From positions 248,001 through 312,000 of the forward strand of contig AP018697.1 of the NCBI GenBank assembly GCA_004001285.1: 64,000 bases of DNA, given 5' to 3'. A model generated the notes under the pieces. It saw nothing but the letters and a program-made list of their open reading frames with translations. It made no database searches and was not told the origin of the DNA. This stretch comes from Arthrobacter sp. MN05-02. Its GTDB lineage: Bacteria > Actinomycetota > Actinomycetes > Actinomycetales > Micrococcaceae. Below are positions 1 to 8,861 of this stretch, piece by piece (the first letter of the stretch is position 1; the number at the start of each line of letters is the position of its first letter). Both the position numbers and the translations under genes were made by a program.

Positions 1-408
1 CCACCACGCGCCTTCCGCCCGGCTTACCGTGACCGGGCCCAGCTTGCGGGCCAACAGCACGATCCCGACCAACGCCAAATAGGTGAGAATCATCCACAGA
101 ACCCCAGCAGGCAGCGCCTGCCAGTGCGCCGCTACCAGGTTCGCCTTGCCGACGCTTCGTCCCATGATTTCGTCGCGGAGTGCCACGACGAGGGATGCCG
201 CCATCATCAGCACGCAGCCCCCGGCCAGCGCGTTCGAGTACACGTCGATGAACAGGTCACGGGTTGAGGAATGGGCCCTGTTGTACTGCCGGGCCGCACG
301 CCGCGTGAAACCAACGACGTCCCGGGCAAGGCGCACCGAATCATCGCGCACAGCATCATCGCGCACCGAATCACTGTCGGGTATCACCGATCCTGCAGCT
401 GCCCGCAT
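1..408 (-). CDS. ABC-type permease, N-terminal part (runs off window)
   Basis: From an ATG at 408 an open frame of 136 codons runs to the window edge without a stop. The ATG lies 4 bases beyond the stop of the adjacent ATP-binding gene, so the two are probably translated together. The first 50 residues are polar, with a short repeat of Ser-Val-Arg-Asp-Asp type, then hydrophobic segments at about residues 57-77 and 101-120 suggest membrane spans. Inference: this is the membrane half of an ABC exporter. The cargo cannot be told, and the C-terminal part is outside the window. The start has no strong ribosome binding site of its own, which fits coupling. Confidence 0.6.
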   Translation of the reverse strand, partial: MRAAAGSVIPDSDSVRDDAVRDDSVRLARDVVGFTRRAARQYNRAHSSTRDLFIDVYSNALAGGCVLMMAASLVVALRDEIMGRSVGKANLVAAHWQALPAGVLWMILTYLALVGIVLLARKLGPVTVSRAEGAWW

Positions 409-412
409 GGGG

Positions 413-1098
413 TCAGGAACCTGCAATGATCTGCGCTCCTCGCGCTACGTCCACCAGCTCGACGACCTCGTCGATGACCAGGCATCTTGTCGCTGTACGG
501 ACCAGCAGCCGGGGATCGTGGGTGACAAGAACGACGGCGGTCCCAGTATCAGCACGTTCGCGGATTCGGCGGGCCAGCGCGTCGCGCATCACCGGGTCCA
601 GGCGCTGCTCGGGCTCATCAAGGAATAGCAGGGACGAGGGTCGGATGAACCCAGCGGCCAGGAGCAGTCGGCGGCGTTGCCGGAGGACAGCGCGTCAGGG
701 ACGGCATGGGCTCTGTCCGAGATTCCGAAGAAGTCCAGCTCGGCGTCCACTGCTTCCTCGGGCGAGCTCAGCGAGTGGCCTCGAGCCACCAGGATCAGGT
801 GTTCACGCACCGTCAACGACGGAAAGAAGACGTCCTCATCGAATACGGTCGCGACTTGCCGCCGGAACATCACCACGTCAGGCATCGCCGGCAGACCATC
901 GACTCGCACATGACCAGACAACGGATCCTGGCGCCCTGCCAAGGTTCGGACAACCGTGGACTTGCCGGCACCGTTGAAACCCACCACCGCAAGAACCTCA
1001 CCCAGGCTGACCCTGAAGGAAACCTCCCCGCACACAGGACTTCCCGCGTACCCGACCAACAGACGATCAGCTTCAAGCACTTCCCCCACGGCAGCCAT
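413..1098 (-). pseudogene. ABC transporter ATP-binding protein, frameshifted in the signature motif
   Basis: The N-terminal half is a normal ABC ATPase: Walker A GFNGAGKST near residue 40 and a Q-loop region around FDEDVFFPSL. In the signature motif the frame breaks: ALSSG is followed by unrelated residues. One missing base near 678-681 (GGCAACGC where GGCCAACGC is expected) explains it. In the other frame the protein continues as QRRRLLLAAGF, Walker B LLFLDEPEQ, H-loop VVLVTHD, and stops at 413, giving 228 aa, a normal length. The repaired stop is 4 bases before the permease start at 408. Either the exporter is dead or this is a sequencing error; the undamaged second half favours a recent or artefactual change. 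Confidence 0.8.
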
Positions 1099-1334
1099 CC
1101 TCCAACCCTAAACGGCAACCAACAGCTCCTTACCCACCGCAGGCCCGCTGATCCGCACCTATCCGAGGTGACGCGTAAGCCGGTTGTCGAGCGGTACGGA
1201 GGAGGATGCTCCAGCGTGCATTCCGCCGGCGCGACGAGACTGGCACGTGATCGAGGAAGTCCTCACCGATCCCACCAGGCTCGTAGAAGCCCGTCACGAA
1301 ACCCCGTACCTCTGCCACGAGCTCGTCACGCGTC

Positions 1335-1457
1335 ATGGAAGGTACGAAGGTCAAGGGCTTGGCGGCGTTGGTGCCGGCTGACATCGGGAAGATCATCGGA
1401 GCCAGCCGTGCAGCCGTGTATCGCTACCTGAGCATCGGAACCAGTGACGTGCGTTGA
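1335..1457 (+). pseudogene. Serine recombinase (resolvase) C-terminal remnant
   Basis: A 40-codon frame contains VPADIGKIIGASRAAVYRYL, which matches the C-terminal helix-turn-helix of resolvase/invertase-type serine recombinases (pattern IAkilGvSRaTvYRyL) and stops soon after, as those proteins do. Nothing resembling the catalytic domain with its nucleophilic serine lies upstream, so only the DNA-binding tail is left. The surrounding 1099-1622 stretch holds no other gene I can support. It is a possible scar of a mobile element beside the damaged ABC gene. The match is short, so confidence is moderate. Confidence 0.45.
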
Positions 1458-1622
1458 CGTGGATCAAACCGATTCGTGCGTGCAGGCATGGTTACGACGG
1501 GCGGATGCTTGAGTGCGGGGGTCTGCTTTGGAGCCCAACATCGACGAAGAACAGGTTCTGATGCCCGTCGCGTGCCTCATTTAGGGTGGAAGGATCCGTT
1601 TGCACTGGCGAGAGGATTGGCG

Positions 1623-2060
1623 ATGACGACAGGGTATGACTTTTGGGACGGGCCAGGAGTTGGACGCTCCCACGAAGAGCTCGAGGCTGATCAGTGTTGG
1701 GCGTTGCTGGGCACTGCTTCGACGGGCCGGGTCGGGTTCTTCCGGGATGGACGGATCTTCATCTACCCGGTGAACTACCTTGTTCATAACCAGGCTGTTT
1801 TCTTCCGCACATCGGCAACAGGGGATCTGGGGCGTGCGCCGCTGGACCGGGCAGCATTCCAGGTCGACCAAGTCGATAAGGCGCGGATGTCGGGGTGGTC
1901 CGTGTTGGTGCAGGGTTCGACAGCGGTCGTTGAGGATGAGGCCCTGCTGGCCACGGTGTGGGGCCGGATGATCAACGAACCGTGGGCGGGTGGAGACCGC
2001 CGTCAGCTCGTGCAGGTGATACCCGCGAGTATTTCCGGACGCCGGGTCGGCCCCAGCTGA
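1623..2060 (+). CDS. Pyridoxamine 5'-phosphate oxidase-family (FMN/F420 split-barrel) protein
   Basis: This 145-aa protein has the split-barrel pattern of small PPOX-fold flavin-binding proteins: a helical N-terminus (LEADQCWALLGTASTGRVGF), then IFIYPVNYLVHNQAVFFRT, and a late GWSVLVQGSTAVV strand before a C-terminal VIPASISGRRV. Such proteins bind FMN or F420, and many are redox enzymes of unknown substrate. The ATG at 1623 is chosen because AGAGG lies about 7 bases before it; a longer in-frame extension to 1476 has no family similarity. It stands alone, with a 226-base gap downstream in which I see no gene. Confidence 0.75.
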   Translation: MTTGYDFWDGPGVGRSHEELEADQCWALLGTASTGRVGFFRDGRIFIYPVNYLVHNQAVFFRTSATGDLGRAPLDRAAFQVDQVDKARMSGWSVLVQGSTAVVEDEALLATVWGRMINEPWAGGDRRQLVQVIPASISGRRVGPS

Positions 2061-2286
2061 GCTGCACGCGATCCCGGGTGCACTTTTGGTTATGTCCTGC
2101 CCGGCGTGCCCGTTGGAGTGCTCTGACTCATCGAATCCTTTTGGCCCTGACCCGGATCCTGCGTTTTCGAGATGAACCGTTGGCACAGAAACGATAAGAC
2201 TGCATGGCGGAGCTTCATTTACGGTCAGAGAGTGCGCAGGGGTTGACTGGTTTCGGCGTTTCGGGAGAGATGACGTGCTTGGAGAG

Positions 2287-3090
2287 TTAGTTGGCGAGTA
2301 TTTCGGCTTGTACGTGGTTCGTGATGGCTTTCAAGGTGTGGTGGTCCTGCTGGGTGAAGGTTCTTGGTTGCAGGTCGAGTAGGGACAGGACGCCGATTCG
2401 CCAACCGCCGGGTCCTGTCAGGGGGTGCCCGGCGTAGAACCGAAGGTTCGGTTGTCCCGTAACGAGGGGGTTGGTCCTGAACCGGTCATCTTTCGTGGCG
2501 TCGGGGATGACGAGGGCTTGGTCGTGGAGGATGGTGTGGGTGCAGAAGGACATCTCACGAGATAGATCGCGTCCCAAGTCGCCGGCCAGGGACATGATGA
2601 TCTGCTCCGTGCCGGTGATCAGCGAGATGGTCGATGAGTTGACGTTGAAGGTGTCCCTGGCCGCCCGGGTGAACCGGTTGAAGCGTTCATCGCCTTCGGC
2701 AGTGAGGAGTCCGGTGCGCTGGAGGGAGGCCTTTCGATGGCGCTCGGCTTCCCAAGGATCGAACATGTCGGTGACCCGCACTCGTAGGATCGGCCAAGGC
2801 CCAGGGTGACGAATGTCGACGCTACTGCTGTGGCCTTGATCATCCGGATGATCTGCAGGGCGGTCCGGCTTTCTACCGGGTGGACTGGAGGTCGTGAGCT
2901 CTTCCACAGCGTAGGTAAGGAGGTCCCGTTGCAGGGCGTCGAGCATGATGAGTCCGTGAAGGTATGAGGCAACCGCTACGCCATCAGCGGTACCGCCCAT
3001 GGAGAAGTATCGGAGCCACACATCATCGATGGTCAGATCTGCCCTCCGCATGGCGTTGGCTGTGCGCCATTGCTGGTCGAACGGATTCAT
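2287..3090 (-). CDS. GAF domain-containing protein
   Basis: A protein of 267 aa from ATG 3090 (a GTG at 3153 is also in frame). The N-terminal part (MRRADLTIDDVWLRYFSMGG, then YLHGLIMLDALQRDLL) is a helical segment common in Arthrobacter GAF proteins. The C-terminal ~150 residues form a GAF sensor fold, with the typical STISLITGTEQIIMSLAG strand pair, CTHTILHDQALVIPDATKDD and FYAGHPLTGPGGWRIGVLSL. There is no ANTAR, kinase or GGDEF output domain, so it probably acts as a free ligand or redox sensor or works with a partner. Neither neighbour suggests a pathway. Confidence 0.7.
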   Translation of the reverse strand: MNPFDQQWRTANAMRRADLTIDDVWLRYFSMGGTADGVAVASYLHGLIMLDALQRDLLTYAVEELTTSSPPGRKPDRPADHPDDQGHSSSVDIRHPGPWPILRVRVTDMFDPWEAERHRKASLQRTGLLTAEGDERFNRFTRAARDTFNVNSSTISLITGTEQIIMSLAGDLGRDLSREMSFCTHTILHDQALVIPDATKDDRFRTNPLVTGQPNLRFYAGHPLTGPGGWRIGVLSLLDLQPRTFTQQDHHTLKAITNHVQAEILAN

Positions 3091-3385
3091 GTGGTGTTCC
3101 AATTCTCTTTCGACCACGTGATCAGGTTCGGTGATGCGGCCCCAGCCCAGCACGGTGATGACCCTGCCGGCCCCTGCAGGAAGCAGGGGTCTCAGTCATC
3201 ACCACGTACATCCATCGTGGCAGATGAAAGCAGTACTTCCTGATGTGAGATCGAAATGCAACAGCCGGCACGATGGCACCCATCACCACCGTCTGGTTGA
3301 TCGCTTGGTCGGCTGTGTGTCCGGCAGATGCCGGTACCGTAGTCCTCGACAGCGGAAGCTTTGGAATCGTGATCGGCAGTTGTGC

Positions 3386-3976
3386 TTACCGGTATCGCCG
3401 TGTGGGCGGAGCTTCGGGCCCGAAGATGCCTACCTGGACACCGGTGATCGGGGTGTCCCAGTGGGCTTCCGAGGCAGGTAGTCCGGTGAGTCGGTTCTTG
3501 ACCCAGGTGCTGAGGTCTGCGGACTCGCGGTTTTCCTCTACTACGTCGCGTAGTAGGTAGCCTCCGTGGCGTGGCAGCGCCATCTTCGTTCCATCGCTGA
3601 AGGACAGGATGAACTTCACCTGCGCGTGCAGGCGGTTCTGCTTCAGTGCGTGGTCGGCTTCGTGGCGTAGAGCGGTCAGGGCGTGCTCGAAGATGAGATC
3701 GGAGGGGTGGGAAGCCTGATGAGCGGGGTGGAGGACCGAGTGAAAGGCGACCCAGTGCAGGGGGTGGACATCGGAGATGACAGTGACCGCGCCGGTTTGA
3801 GCGCTGATCTGCAGCCACACCAGATCGTCTGGAACCCCAGCCTGTTGAGCCAGCGCATGGCGGACGGTGCATGCATCCCAGAGAGAGCCGATGGTGTGGC
3901 GCACAGCAGGGGCATCGGGGCAGGTCACCTCGAACCCGCCGTCGACTTCTTCCACATGCACTTTGATCACCAGCAT
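3386..3976 (-). CDS. Hypothetical protein
   Basis: A 196-aa frame from ATG 3976 (AGGCGG about 6 bases upstream); a further in-frame ATG at 4018 is possible. The N-terminus (MLVIKVHVEEVDGGFEVTCP) looks like a short beta-hairpin domain similar in feel to antitoxin or HicB folds, and the C-terminal half contains LPRHGGYLLRDVVEENR and STWVKNRLTGLPASEAHWD, which reads as a microcin/regulator-like soluble protein. I do not recognise a family. Base use supports this frame over the arginine/proline-rich overlapping frame of 3192-3983. The 232 bases to the GAF gene hold nothing clear. Confidence 0.5.
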   Translation of the reverse strand: MLVIKVHVEEVDGGFEVTCPDAPAVRHTIGSLWDACTVRHALAQQAGVPDDLVWLQISAQTGAVTVISDVHPLHWVAFHSVLHPAHQASHPSDLIFEHALTALRHEADHALKQNRLHAQVKFILSFSDGTKMALPRHGGYLLRDVVEENRESADLSTWVKNRLTGLPASEAHWDTPITGVQVGIFGPEAPPTRRYR

Positions 3977-4162
3977 CACGCACCGCCTGCCGGGCGCGGA
4001 CGGCGCCCTGCTCCCCAAGGTATGAGCATCACCAGCGCACTACCAGCACAAAAGCACCCCAGATCCCACTGGCGCTCGAAGTACGTTCGGCCCTCCCTTT
4101 CTGGCCGGTGGTTTGGCCCGGAGTCAGGCCAGTAGTTCGGGCGGGTCCTGCGGTGGCTGCAA

Positions 4163-4756
4163 CTAAGCCGGACCGGTCGTCTTATGCACGACGTCGTACA
4201 CGGCTTTGATGACGCCGTTGGAGTAGACGCCCGAGTCCCTAAGGTGGAGGCGCTGCCGATCCCGATCCCTCATGCTGAACAGGTTCTTGCCTGTACCGAG
4301 GAGTACCGGGAAAACCAGCAGGTTGTAGCGGTCGATGAGGTTCGCGTCGGCCAGGTTCCGAGCGAGTTCGGCACTGCCGTGAATGAAGATCGCGCCCTCG
4401 CCGCGTTGCTTCAGGGCAGCGACGTCATCAAGTGTCCGCAGGATCTCGATCGGCCCCCAGTCATCGACAATCGCATCCTGGTCGAGGGTGCCCGACACCA
4501 CGTACTTCGGAAGATTCCTATACCCTGCGTGGTCTTCCGATCCGGGCCAGATGGGCGCGAACGCTTCGTAGCTGCGACGCCCGAACATCAGCGCTGTTGT
4601 CTCCCTGAGCTCCTCACTCTTGAGCTCGAACGCTTCCGGGACGAACTCGGTGCTGAAGACCCAGCCACCACTGCGGTGGCCTTCGACACTTCCGCCGGGT
4701 GAATCCACGACACCGTCGAGCGTCATGAAACCCGTCCAGACCAGTTCCCGCGACAT
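4163..4756 (-). CDS. Dihydrofolate reductase-family (RibD C-terminal-like) protein
   Basis: A 197-aa protein with the RibD-C/DHFR fold: N-terminal LVWTGFMTLDGVVDSPGG, the central TTALMFGRRSYEAFAPIWP, LPKYVVSGTLD, then IFIHGSAELARNLADANLID and LLVFPVLLGTGKNLF. The family reduces pterin- or pyrimidine-like rings with NADPH, but the stand-alone bacterial members mostly have unknown substrates. The ATG at 4756 follows an excellent AGGAGGAG ribosome binding site. It is monocistronic, with 240 bases before the next gene. Not a folate-pathway DHFR: the length and motifs fit the YyaP/YwjB-type subgroup. Confidence 0.85.
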   Translation of the reverse strand: MSRELVWTGFMTLDGVVDSPGGSVEGHRSGGWVFSTEFVPEAFELKSEELRETTALMFGRRSYEAFAPIWPGSEDHAGYRNLPKYVVSGTLDQDAIVDDWGPIEILRTLDDVAALKQRGEGAIFIHGSAELARNLADANLIDRYNLLVFPVLLGTGKNLFSMRDRDRQRLHLRDSGVYSNGVIKAVYDVVHKTTGPA

Positions 4757-4996
4757 GAAACCCTCCTCCTAGGGGATGTACGTAGCTGATGGAAGTATCC
4801 ATAAGTACCAGCTCAGACGTAGCAACCGGCGAAAGTCCAACAGTGAACCCTGGTTACAAGCAGGCCCGACTCCAAGGGCGTACGTGCTGTGGTCATCCCT
4901 TGGATCGTGAGGGGAACTTCGCAGGAGTGAGCTTGAATCCGTTCACCTGTCACGAGCGATGCCATCCCCGACTGTTCTCTGATTAGTCTCGACACC

Positions 4997-5329
4997 ATGG
5001 ACCCGACACACCCTCTCGATCCTTCAAATTCATCGGATTCATCTCATCATTCGAACTTCCTGAATCCCATGGACGAGCTCGCCGCCTTCATCCTTGCCCG
5101 CATCGAGGAGGACGAGGTGCTCCTAACCGGCGGAGACATGATGCCCGCAATGGCTGAAGAGCGGCTCCTGGCCGAATGTGAGGCCAAGCGGCGCCTGATC
5201 GCTCATGTGCAGCGCATCGAGTGGAACATCAAGCCGGTTGAAGACCAGAACTACATGCGCAGGATCCTTGAACTGCTCGCCCTGCCCTGGATCGGCCACC
5301 CCGAATACGACACCCGCTGGGACAGCTGA
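4997..5329 (+). CDS. DUF6221 family protein
   Basis: A small 110-aa protein. The core MDELAAFILARIEEDEVLL followed by AEERLLAECEAKRRLIAHV and LELLALPWIGHPEYDTRW is the pattern of DUF6221, a family in actinobacteria and their phages and plasmids. The N-terminal 24 residues are a Ser/Pro/Asp-rich tail that may be a later addition; an internal ATG at the MDELAAF core (5069) is an alternative start. Function is unknown. DUF6221 genes often lie in prophages and integrative elements, which fits the mosaic character of this end of the window. Confidence 0.7.
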   Translation: MDPTHPLDPSNSSDSSHHSNFLNPMDELAAFILARIEEDEVLLTGGDMMPAMAEERLLAECEAKRRLIAHVQRIEWNIKPVEDQNYMRRILELLALPWIGHPEYDTRWDS

Positions 5330-5635
5330 ACAAAACCCAAGTGGCCGGCGGGAAGCCATTTCGTCTCTCTGAGAACCGGCAGGTTCTCACGACGGCGACT
5401 GGATGTACGGTCCGAGTGGCACCGCCTTTCAAGGACCTTACGACTATGGCGAACGAACCTCGCGGGCGGCCCGAAAGACAGCAACGGGCATCTTCATTGG
5501 TGCATTCCCAAGGAATGCACAATGCATGGACGAGGCGATTCCGTGTCGTCAGTCATTCTTGCGCTCGGGTGTCTGTCATTCGGGCAGCCCTGGGAGCTAA
5601 AATGTTCGTATTCCCGCGCCGAAGGGAGTGTTGTT
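5330..5635. other. Gene-free stretch with a 9-bp hairpin
   Basis: No coding region is supported here. A perfect 9-bp inverted repeat with a 3-base loop lies at 5500-5520 (GTGCATTCC-CAA-GGAATGCAC). It has no T-run, so it is more likely an operator for the SRPBCC gene at 5636 than a terminator. The rest shows nothing I can identify. Confidence 0.4.
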
Positions 5636-6073
5636 ATGCGAACAGTTCAAGCCAGCGCACTCTTTCCTGTACCTCCTGATCAGGCGTGGGAGTTCGTGTT
5701 CGGCGACCAAGGACGTCGCGCTGCTGCGGCATCAAAGATGGGCGCCGCTATCGAGAATTATCGTATCCGCGGTGATGGGACGCCCATCTACACGTTGGTG
5801 ATGAAAGTGGGCCCAATCGCGTTGAGGAGCGTTTCGGACTACGACATCTTCGATCGTCCTCGCCGTACCGCTAACCAAGTCCTGCAGAGCCCTTTCGGTG
5901 GTCGTTTCTTCGTCGACTTCCGCCCCACTGGCGGGGGAACGATGGTGACAACGCGGTGGGAAATGAATCCGTCGCGGCAGATGGTGAAAATGCTACTGCC
6001 GATCCTTGCCCCCCTGATGGCCTACGTCCTTAGACGTGAATTATCTTCCTGGGCCGCCGCCGCAGCGTCATGA
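5636..6073 (+). CDS. SRPBCC (START-like) family protein
   Basis: A 145-aa protein beginning MRTVQASALFPVPPDQAWEF, the typical first strand and helix of the SRPBCC/polyketide-cyclase-like fold, followed by PIYTLVMKVGPIALRSVSDY and a C-terminal amphipathic helix that includes LLPILAPLMAYVLRRELSS. The fold binds hydrophobic ligands in a deep pocket. The hydrophobic end of the last helix might touch the membrane. ATG 5636 is chosen because GGGAG lies 7 bases before it; an upstream extension to 5522 has no family similarity. The gene stands alone and its ligand is unknown. Confidence 0.75.
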   Translation: MRTVQASALFPVPPDQAWEFVFGDQGRRAAAASKMGAAIENYRIRGDGTPIYTLVMKVGPIALRSVSDYDIFDRPRRTANQVLQSPFGGRFFVDFRPTGGGTMVTTRWEMNPSRQMVKMLLPILAPLMAYVLRRELSSWAAAAAS

Positions 6074-6220
6074 GAACTCCTGTTGCCAAGCGCCGCGCTG
6101 GGGAGGAGGTTACGCGCGTCCACCACCCGCCCTGAGCAGGGCCTGACCGCGTTGACGCAAGGGGGAATGTGCAGGCGGCCCCTTCGGGCTGCGTGCCCAT
6201 TCCCGGATGCGGGAAGTTTA

Positions 6221-7192
6221 CTACCGGTAGTTCACGGCGTAGTTGAAGCTCTCCGTGTTGAGCAGGTGCCCTTCGGCGCCCCTGGAAGCACAGCGGCCCC
6301 GAACCGGTCCATGTTCGAAGAACAATCCGTAGCAGGCATCGCAGATTCGCCAGGATTCCTGCTGGCGGGTGGCGAGAGGAGCGCTGGTTCGGTAAGGGAC
6401 CAAGTAGCCAAGTCGCTCTCCTTGATGCCCTCCACCCGCGGGGCAAGTGCCCTTTGCCGGGTTGCCGTCGTAGTACAGCGACTGGCACTTCATGCAGCGA
6501 CGCCAAGGGGCAGTCTGGTTATTGTTCGGTGCAGGTCCGATCGTGGCACTGTGCGAGAGGAAGTACTCCAAGCCTTCAGCCCGGTGATGAAGTGACCCGG
6601 GGACAGGCTTTCCGTTGGGGCCGGTGATGATGCGTTCCCTAATTCTGGCCGGACAGGAGCCGTTGTCAGTGCCGCCATCGAAGAAGAGTGTCTGGCAGTC
6701 CCGGCAGCTGCGCCAAGCGCCTTCTTCAGGGATCTGGTAGATGGTGTATTCGAACTGGGCCTTCTCGTTTCCAGCGCCGGCTACGGTCCATTCCCGGTAG
6801 CGCCCGGTAGCACTGTGGAGGGCAGTAGCTGCCGAGTTCTCTCCCGCCCATGGGTTGTTCCAGTCGAAGAAGGCCACGAGTCCATCCCCCTCGTAATGGA
6901 CGGTACCGACGGCCCCTGTGAACAATGCACCGGAACGACTTTGTGAACCGAACGCTTTCGCGCTTCGTGGTGCGATGACCTGAGGTGGAGGGGAAGCGAA
7001 AGCGCCGCTCTCATGCTCCTGGAACGTGGCGGTCAGTGTCAGGTCGGTGTTGTTAATGATCGTCGCTGCCAGAGACCGGGCGGTGTTGAGCTGGTCCAGT
7101 ATTGCTTTCAGGTCACCCAGGGTTTTCCTGAGGGTCTCAATCTGCTTTTGGATGTCGACGGTGAGGCCCTTGCTCTCTTTTTCGTCCGCCAT
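6221..7192 (-). CDS. Aegerolysin-like protein with three Cys-rich modules
   Basis: A 323-aa protein from ATG 7192, preceded by AAAGGAG at ideal spacing. Residues 10-40 form an amphipathic helix. Residues 41-152 look like an aegerolysin/crystal-protein beta-sandwich (IINNTDLTLT, then VIAPRSAKAFGSQS, FFDWNNPWAGENS and FEYTIYQI). Then come three similar modules of the form W-R-x-C-x-x-C-x-x-L-F/Y-F/Y, about 13 residues, C: Cys163/166/180, Cys233/236/250 and Cys284/287/301, probably zinc- or disulfide-bound. No signal peptide is seen. Aegerolysins bind membrane lipids and help form pores, so this may be a toxin or lipid-binding protein. The aegerolysin assignment is by pattern only. Confidence 0.6.
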   Translation of the reverse strand: MADEKESKGLTVDIQKQIETLRKTLGDLKAILDQLNTARSLAATIINNTDLTLTATFQEHESGAFASPPPQVIAPRSAKAFGSQSRSGALFTGAVGTVHYEGDGLVAFFDWNNPWAGENSAATALHSATGRYREWTVAGAGNEKAQFEYTIYQIPEEGAWRSCRDCQTLFFDGGTDNGSCPARIRERIITGPNGKPVPGSLHHRAEGLEYFLSHSATIGPAPNNNQTAPWRRCMKCQSLYYDGNPAKGTCPAGGGHQGERLGYLVPYRTSAPLATRQQESWRICDACYGLFFEHGPVRGRCASRGAEGHLLNTESFNYAVNYR

Positions 7193-7898
7193 GACTTCTC
7201 CTTTCCTCGAAGGGAGGGCAACAGTATGAACCCAACTGGGTGAGGCGTCCATGATTCCTCGGTCGTACTTGAAGAGCGCACGCAGGAAATTTCACACACG
7301 AACGAGCCCTCCTACCTTGACGTCCTGGTCGCCGGAAAGAGCGGGAAATTCACCGTCACAGGGGAAAGCGCTGCCTGATGATTCGCACTGCCCGGTTACG
7401 CCGTTCGGATCCGTCTCGGTCGGGGCTTCTTCCGTGCCACGGAGCTACACCCAGCCCATTCCGCCGCCGGGCACCGAACGATGATTGAAAGAGGAGCACG
7501 CATGTGAGGAGCTCCGTATGACAAGAAGCGGAGCGCTGCACTGACGGGCGAGGGAGCGCCCGCATGGTCTACCCGCGATACCTCATCCCGCCATGCTGGC
7601 TCGCAAACCTCGAGCGCGAGCACTTCTAAGACGGAACGCATCGAGACACGTTTCCAAGACAACAAGAGTCCCGGAATCTCGGGGAAGTGATTGATCAGCG
7701 CTTGGCCGAGTTCGCTGTCTTGTAAAGCTTTAGGTTTTCAAGACACCGCGAAGCGGACTCTCGATTCGTTCGGACGTCAGTATTGAGGACGCCTGACGGG
7801 CGTTACCTCGAGCGAGTCGAGACCGTTCGTCGTGGTGCTAGACGGTAGGGGCTTGTTCGTGTGCCGCCGGGCGCGCTAACGCCCGGCGGCACACAGGC
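7193..7898. other. Gene-poor stretch with scattered CAAGACA motifs
   Basis: No convincing coding region lies in these 706 bases; the short frames show no family pattern. TGTCTTG (7716-7722) and CAAGACA (7739-7745) form a 7-bp inverted repeat 16 bases apart, and another CAAGACA is near 7655; they might be binding sites. The stretch ends in the terminator hairpin at 7859-7894. Base use is less G+C biased than in the second half of the window. Confidence 0.4.
7859..7894. terminator. Terminator-like hairpin downstream of the QorB-like gene
   Basis: A GTGTGCCGCCGGGCG arm and its complement flank a 6-base loop (CGCTAA), a perfect 15-bp stem. It starts 5 bases after the stop of the reductase gene at 7899. 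There is no T-run, as is common in actinobacteria. Confidence 0.65.
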
Positions 7899-8756
7899 TT
7901 ACTCGCTCAGGAATTCGCTGATGTAGTGCTTCAGCGGCGTGGTGGGGCGATCGATGATGCGGGACAGGGTGCCGTCGCTGTCGGCAAGGAGACCGTCGGC
8001 GATGTTCGCGTCCAGCGCGGCGACGAATACTGCAGTGCCCTCATCGAGTCCGAAGCCTTTCAGGGCGGCGACATGCTCGTCGGTGGAGACCTGGGTGACG
8101 GTCACGGGAGTGCCTGCGACCTCAGCGATGGTGGAAGCGAGTTCGTCGAAGTTCCAGGGCTGGTCTCCGCCGAGTTCGAGGATCTCGCCGGCGTACTCGT
8201 CGGACGTTAGGACGACGGCTGCGGCTTCGGCGTAGTCCCTGCGCGTCGCACTTGCGACCCTGCCGTTGCCGGCGCTGGTGAGGATGGTTCCGGTCGAGAC
8301 CGCCTGACGGATGGTGTCGTCGTAGTTCTCGGTGTACCAGTTGTTGCGCAGCACCGTGTAGGTGAGCCCGGAACCTTCCAGGAGCGCCTCAGTCGCCTTG
8401 TGTTCGGGAGCGAGGATGAGGGCCGACGTAGATGCTCTCGGCGCGCTCGTGTACACCAGATCCGCGCCCACCTTGCGGGCGGCGTCGATGACGGCCTTGT
8501 GCTGCACGGAGCGCTGCCCTACTTCGCTGCTGGAGATCAGAAGAATCTTCTCGGCGCCTGCGAAGGCGGTGTCGAGGGTGGACGGGTCCGCGTAGTCGAC
8601 ACGCGCCGTGCGGACGCCGTCGGCCACCAACGCCGCCAGTGCGTCCTCATTGCGGCCCCCAGCCACGATGGTCGACGGGTCCACGCCGCGTGCGAGCAGC
8701 TGCTCGACGACCTGGCGGCCGAGCTGACCGGTTGCTCCGGTGATGACGATGGTCAT
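7899..8756 (-). CDS. QorB-like NAD(P)-dependent quinone reductase (NmrA-type SDR), copy 1
   Basis: A 285-aa atypical short-chain reductase. The Rossmann start ITGATGQLGRQVVEQLLARG binds NADPH, and the body (DPSTLDTAFAGAEKILLISS, YTVLRNNWYTENYD, EILELGGDQPWNFDELA) matches the QOR2/NmrA family. QOR2 enzymes reduce quinones with NADPH, and HxlR-type regulators often control them. A closely similar paralogue lies at 58150-59007. The promoter carries a GCACC-N5-GGTGC dyad also found before the paralogue. AAGGACA precedes ATG 8756. Its place beside redox and detoxification genes fits quinone or electrophile defence. Confidence 0.88.
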   Translation of the reverse strand: MTIVITGATGQLGRQVVEQLLARGVDPSTIVAGGRNEDALAALVADGVRTARVDYADPSTLDTAFAGAEKILLISSSEVGQRSVQHKAVIDAARKVGADLVYTSAPRASTSALILAPEHKATEALLEGSGLTYTVLRNNWYTENYDDTIRQAVSTGTILTSAGNGRVASATRRDYAEAAAVVLTSDEYAGEILELGGDQPWNFDELASTIAEVAGTPVTVTQVSTDEHVAALKGFGLDEGTAVFVAALDANIADGLLADSDGTLSRIIDRPTTPLKHYISEFLSE

Positions 8757-8774
8757 GATTGTCCTTCTGTTAAA

Positions 8775-8789
8775 GCACCGATGTGGTGC
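8775..8789. promoter_or_regulatory. Predicted operator GCACC-N5-GGTGC of QorB-like copy 1
   Basis: A perfect 5+5 dyad, GCACCGATGTGGTGC, 18 bases upstream of the start. On the coding strand it directly follows TAGAT, a possible -10 element. The same dyad, with the same flanking GTAGAY and AACAG, lies before the paralogue at 59024-59038, so it was kept in both copies. An HxlR- or MarR-type repressor is likely, but none is encoded next to either gene. Confidence 0.6.
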
Positions 8790-8861
8790 ATCTACCTGAA
8801 TGTGCGTGCGGCAACTTGCTTGGACAAGCGTTCGACTGCGGGCTGCATCCTTCTCGCGGCC

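Noticed and set aside
3192..3983. 263-codon frame overlapping the hypothetical gene at 3386
   Set aside because: Arg/Pro/His-rich shadow composition and no start signal; the other frame has normal amino-acid use.
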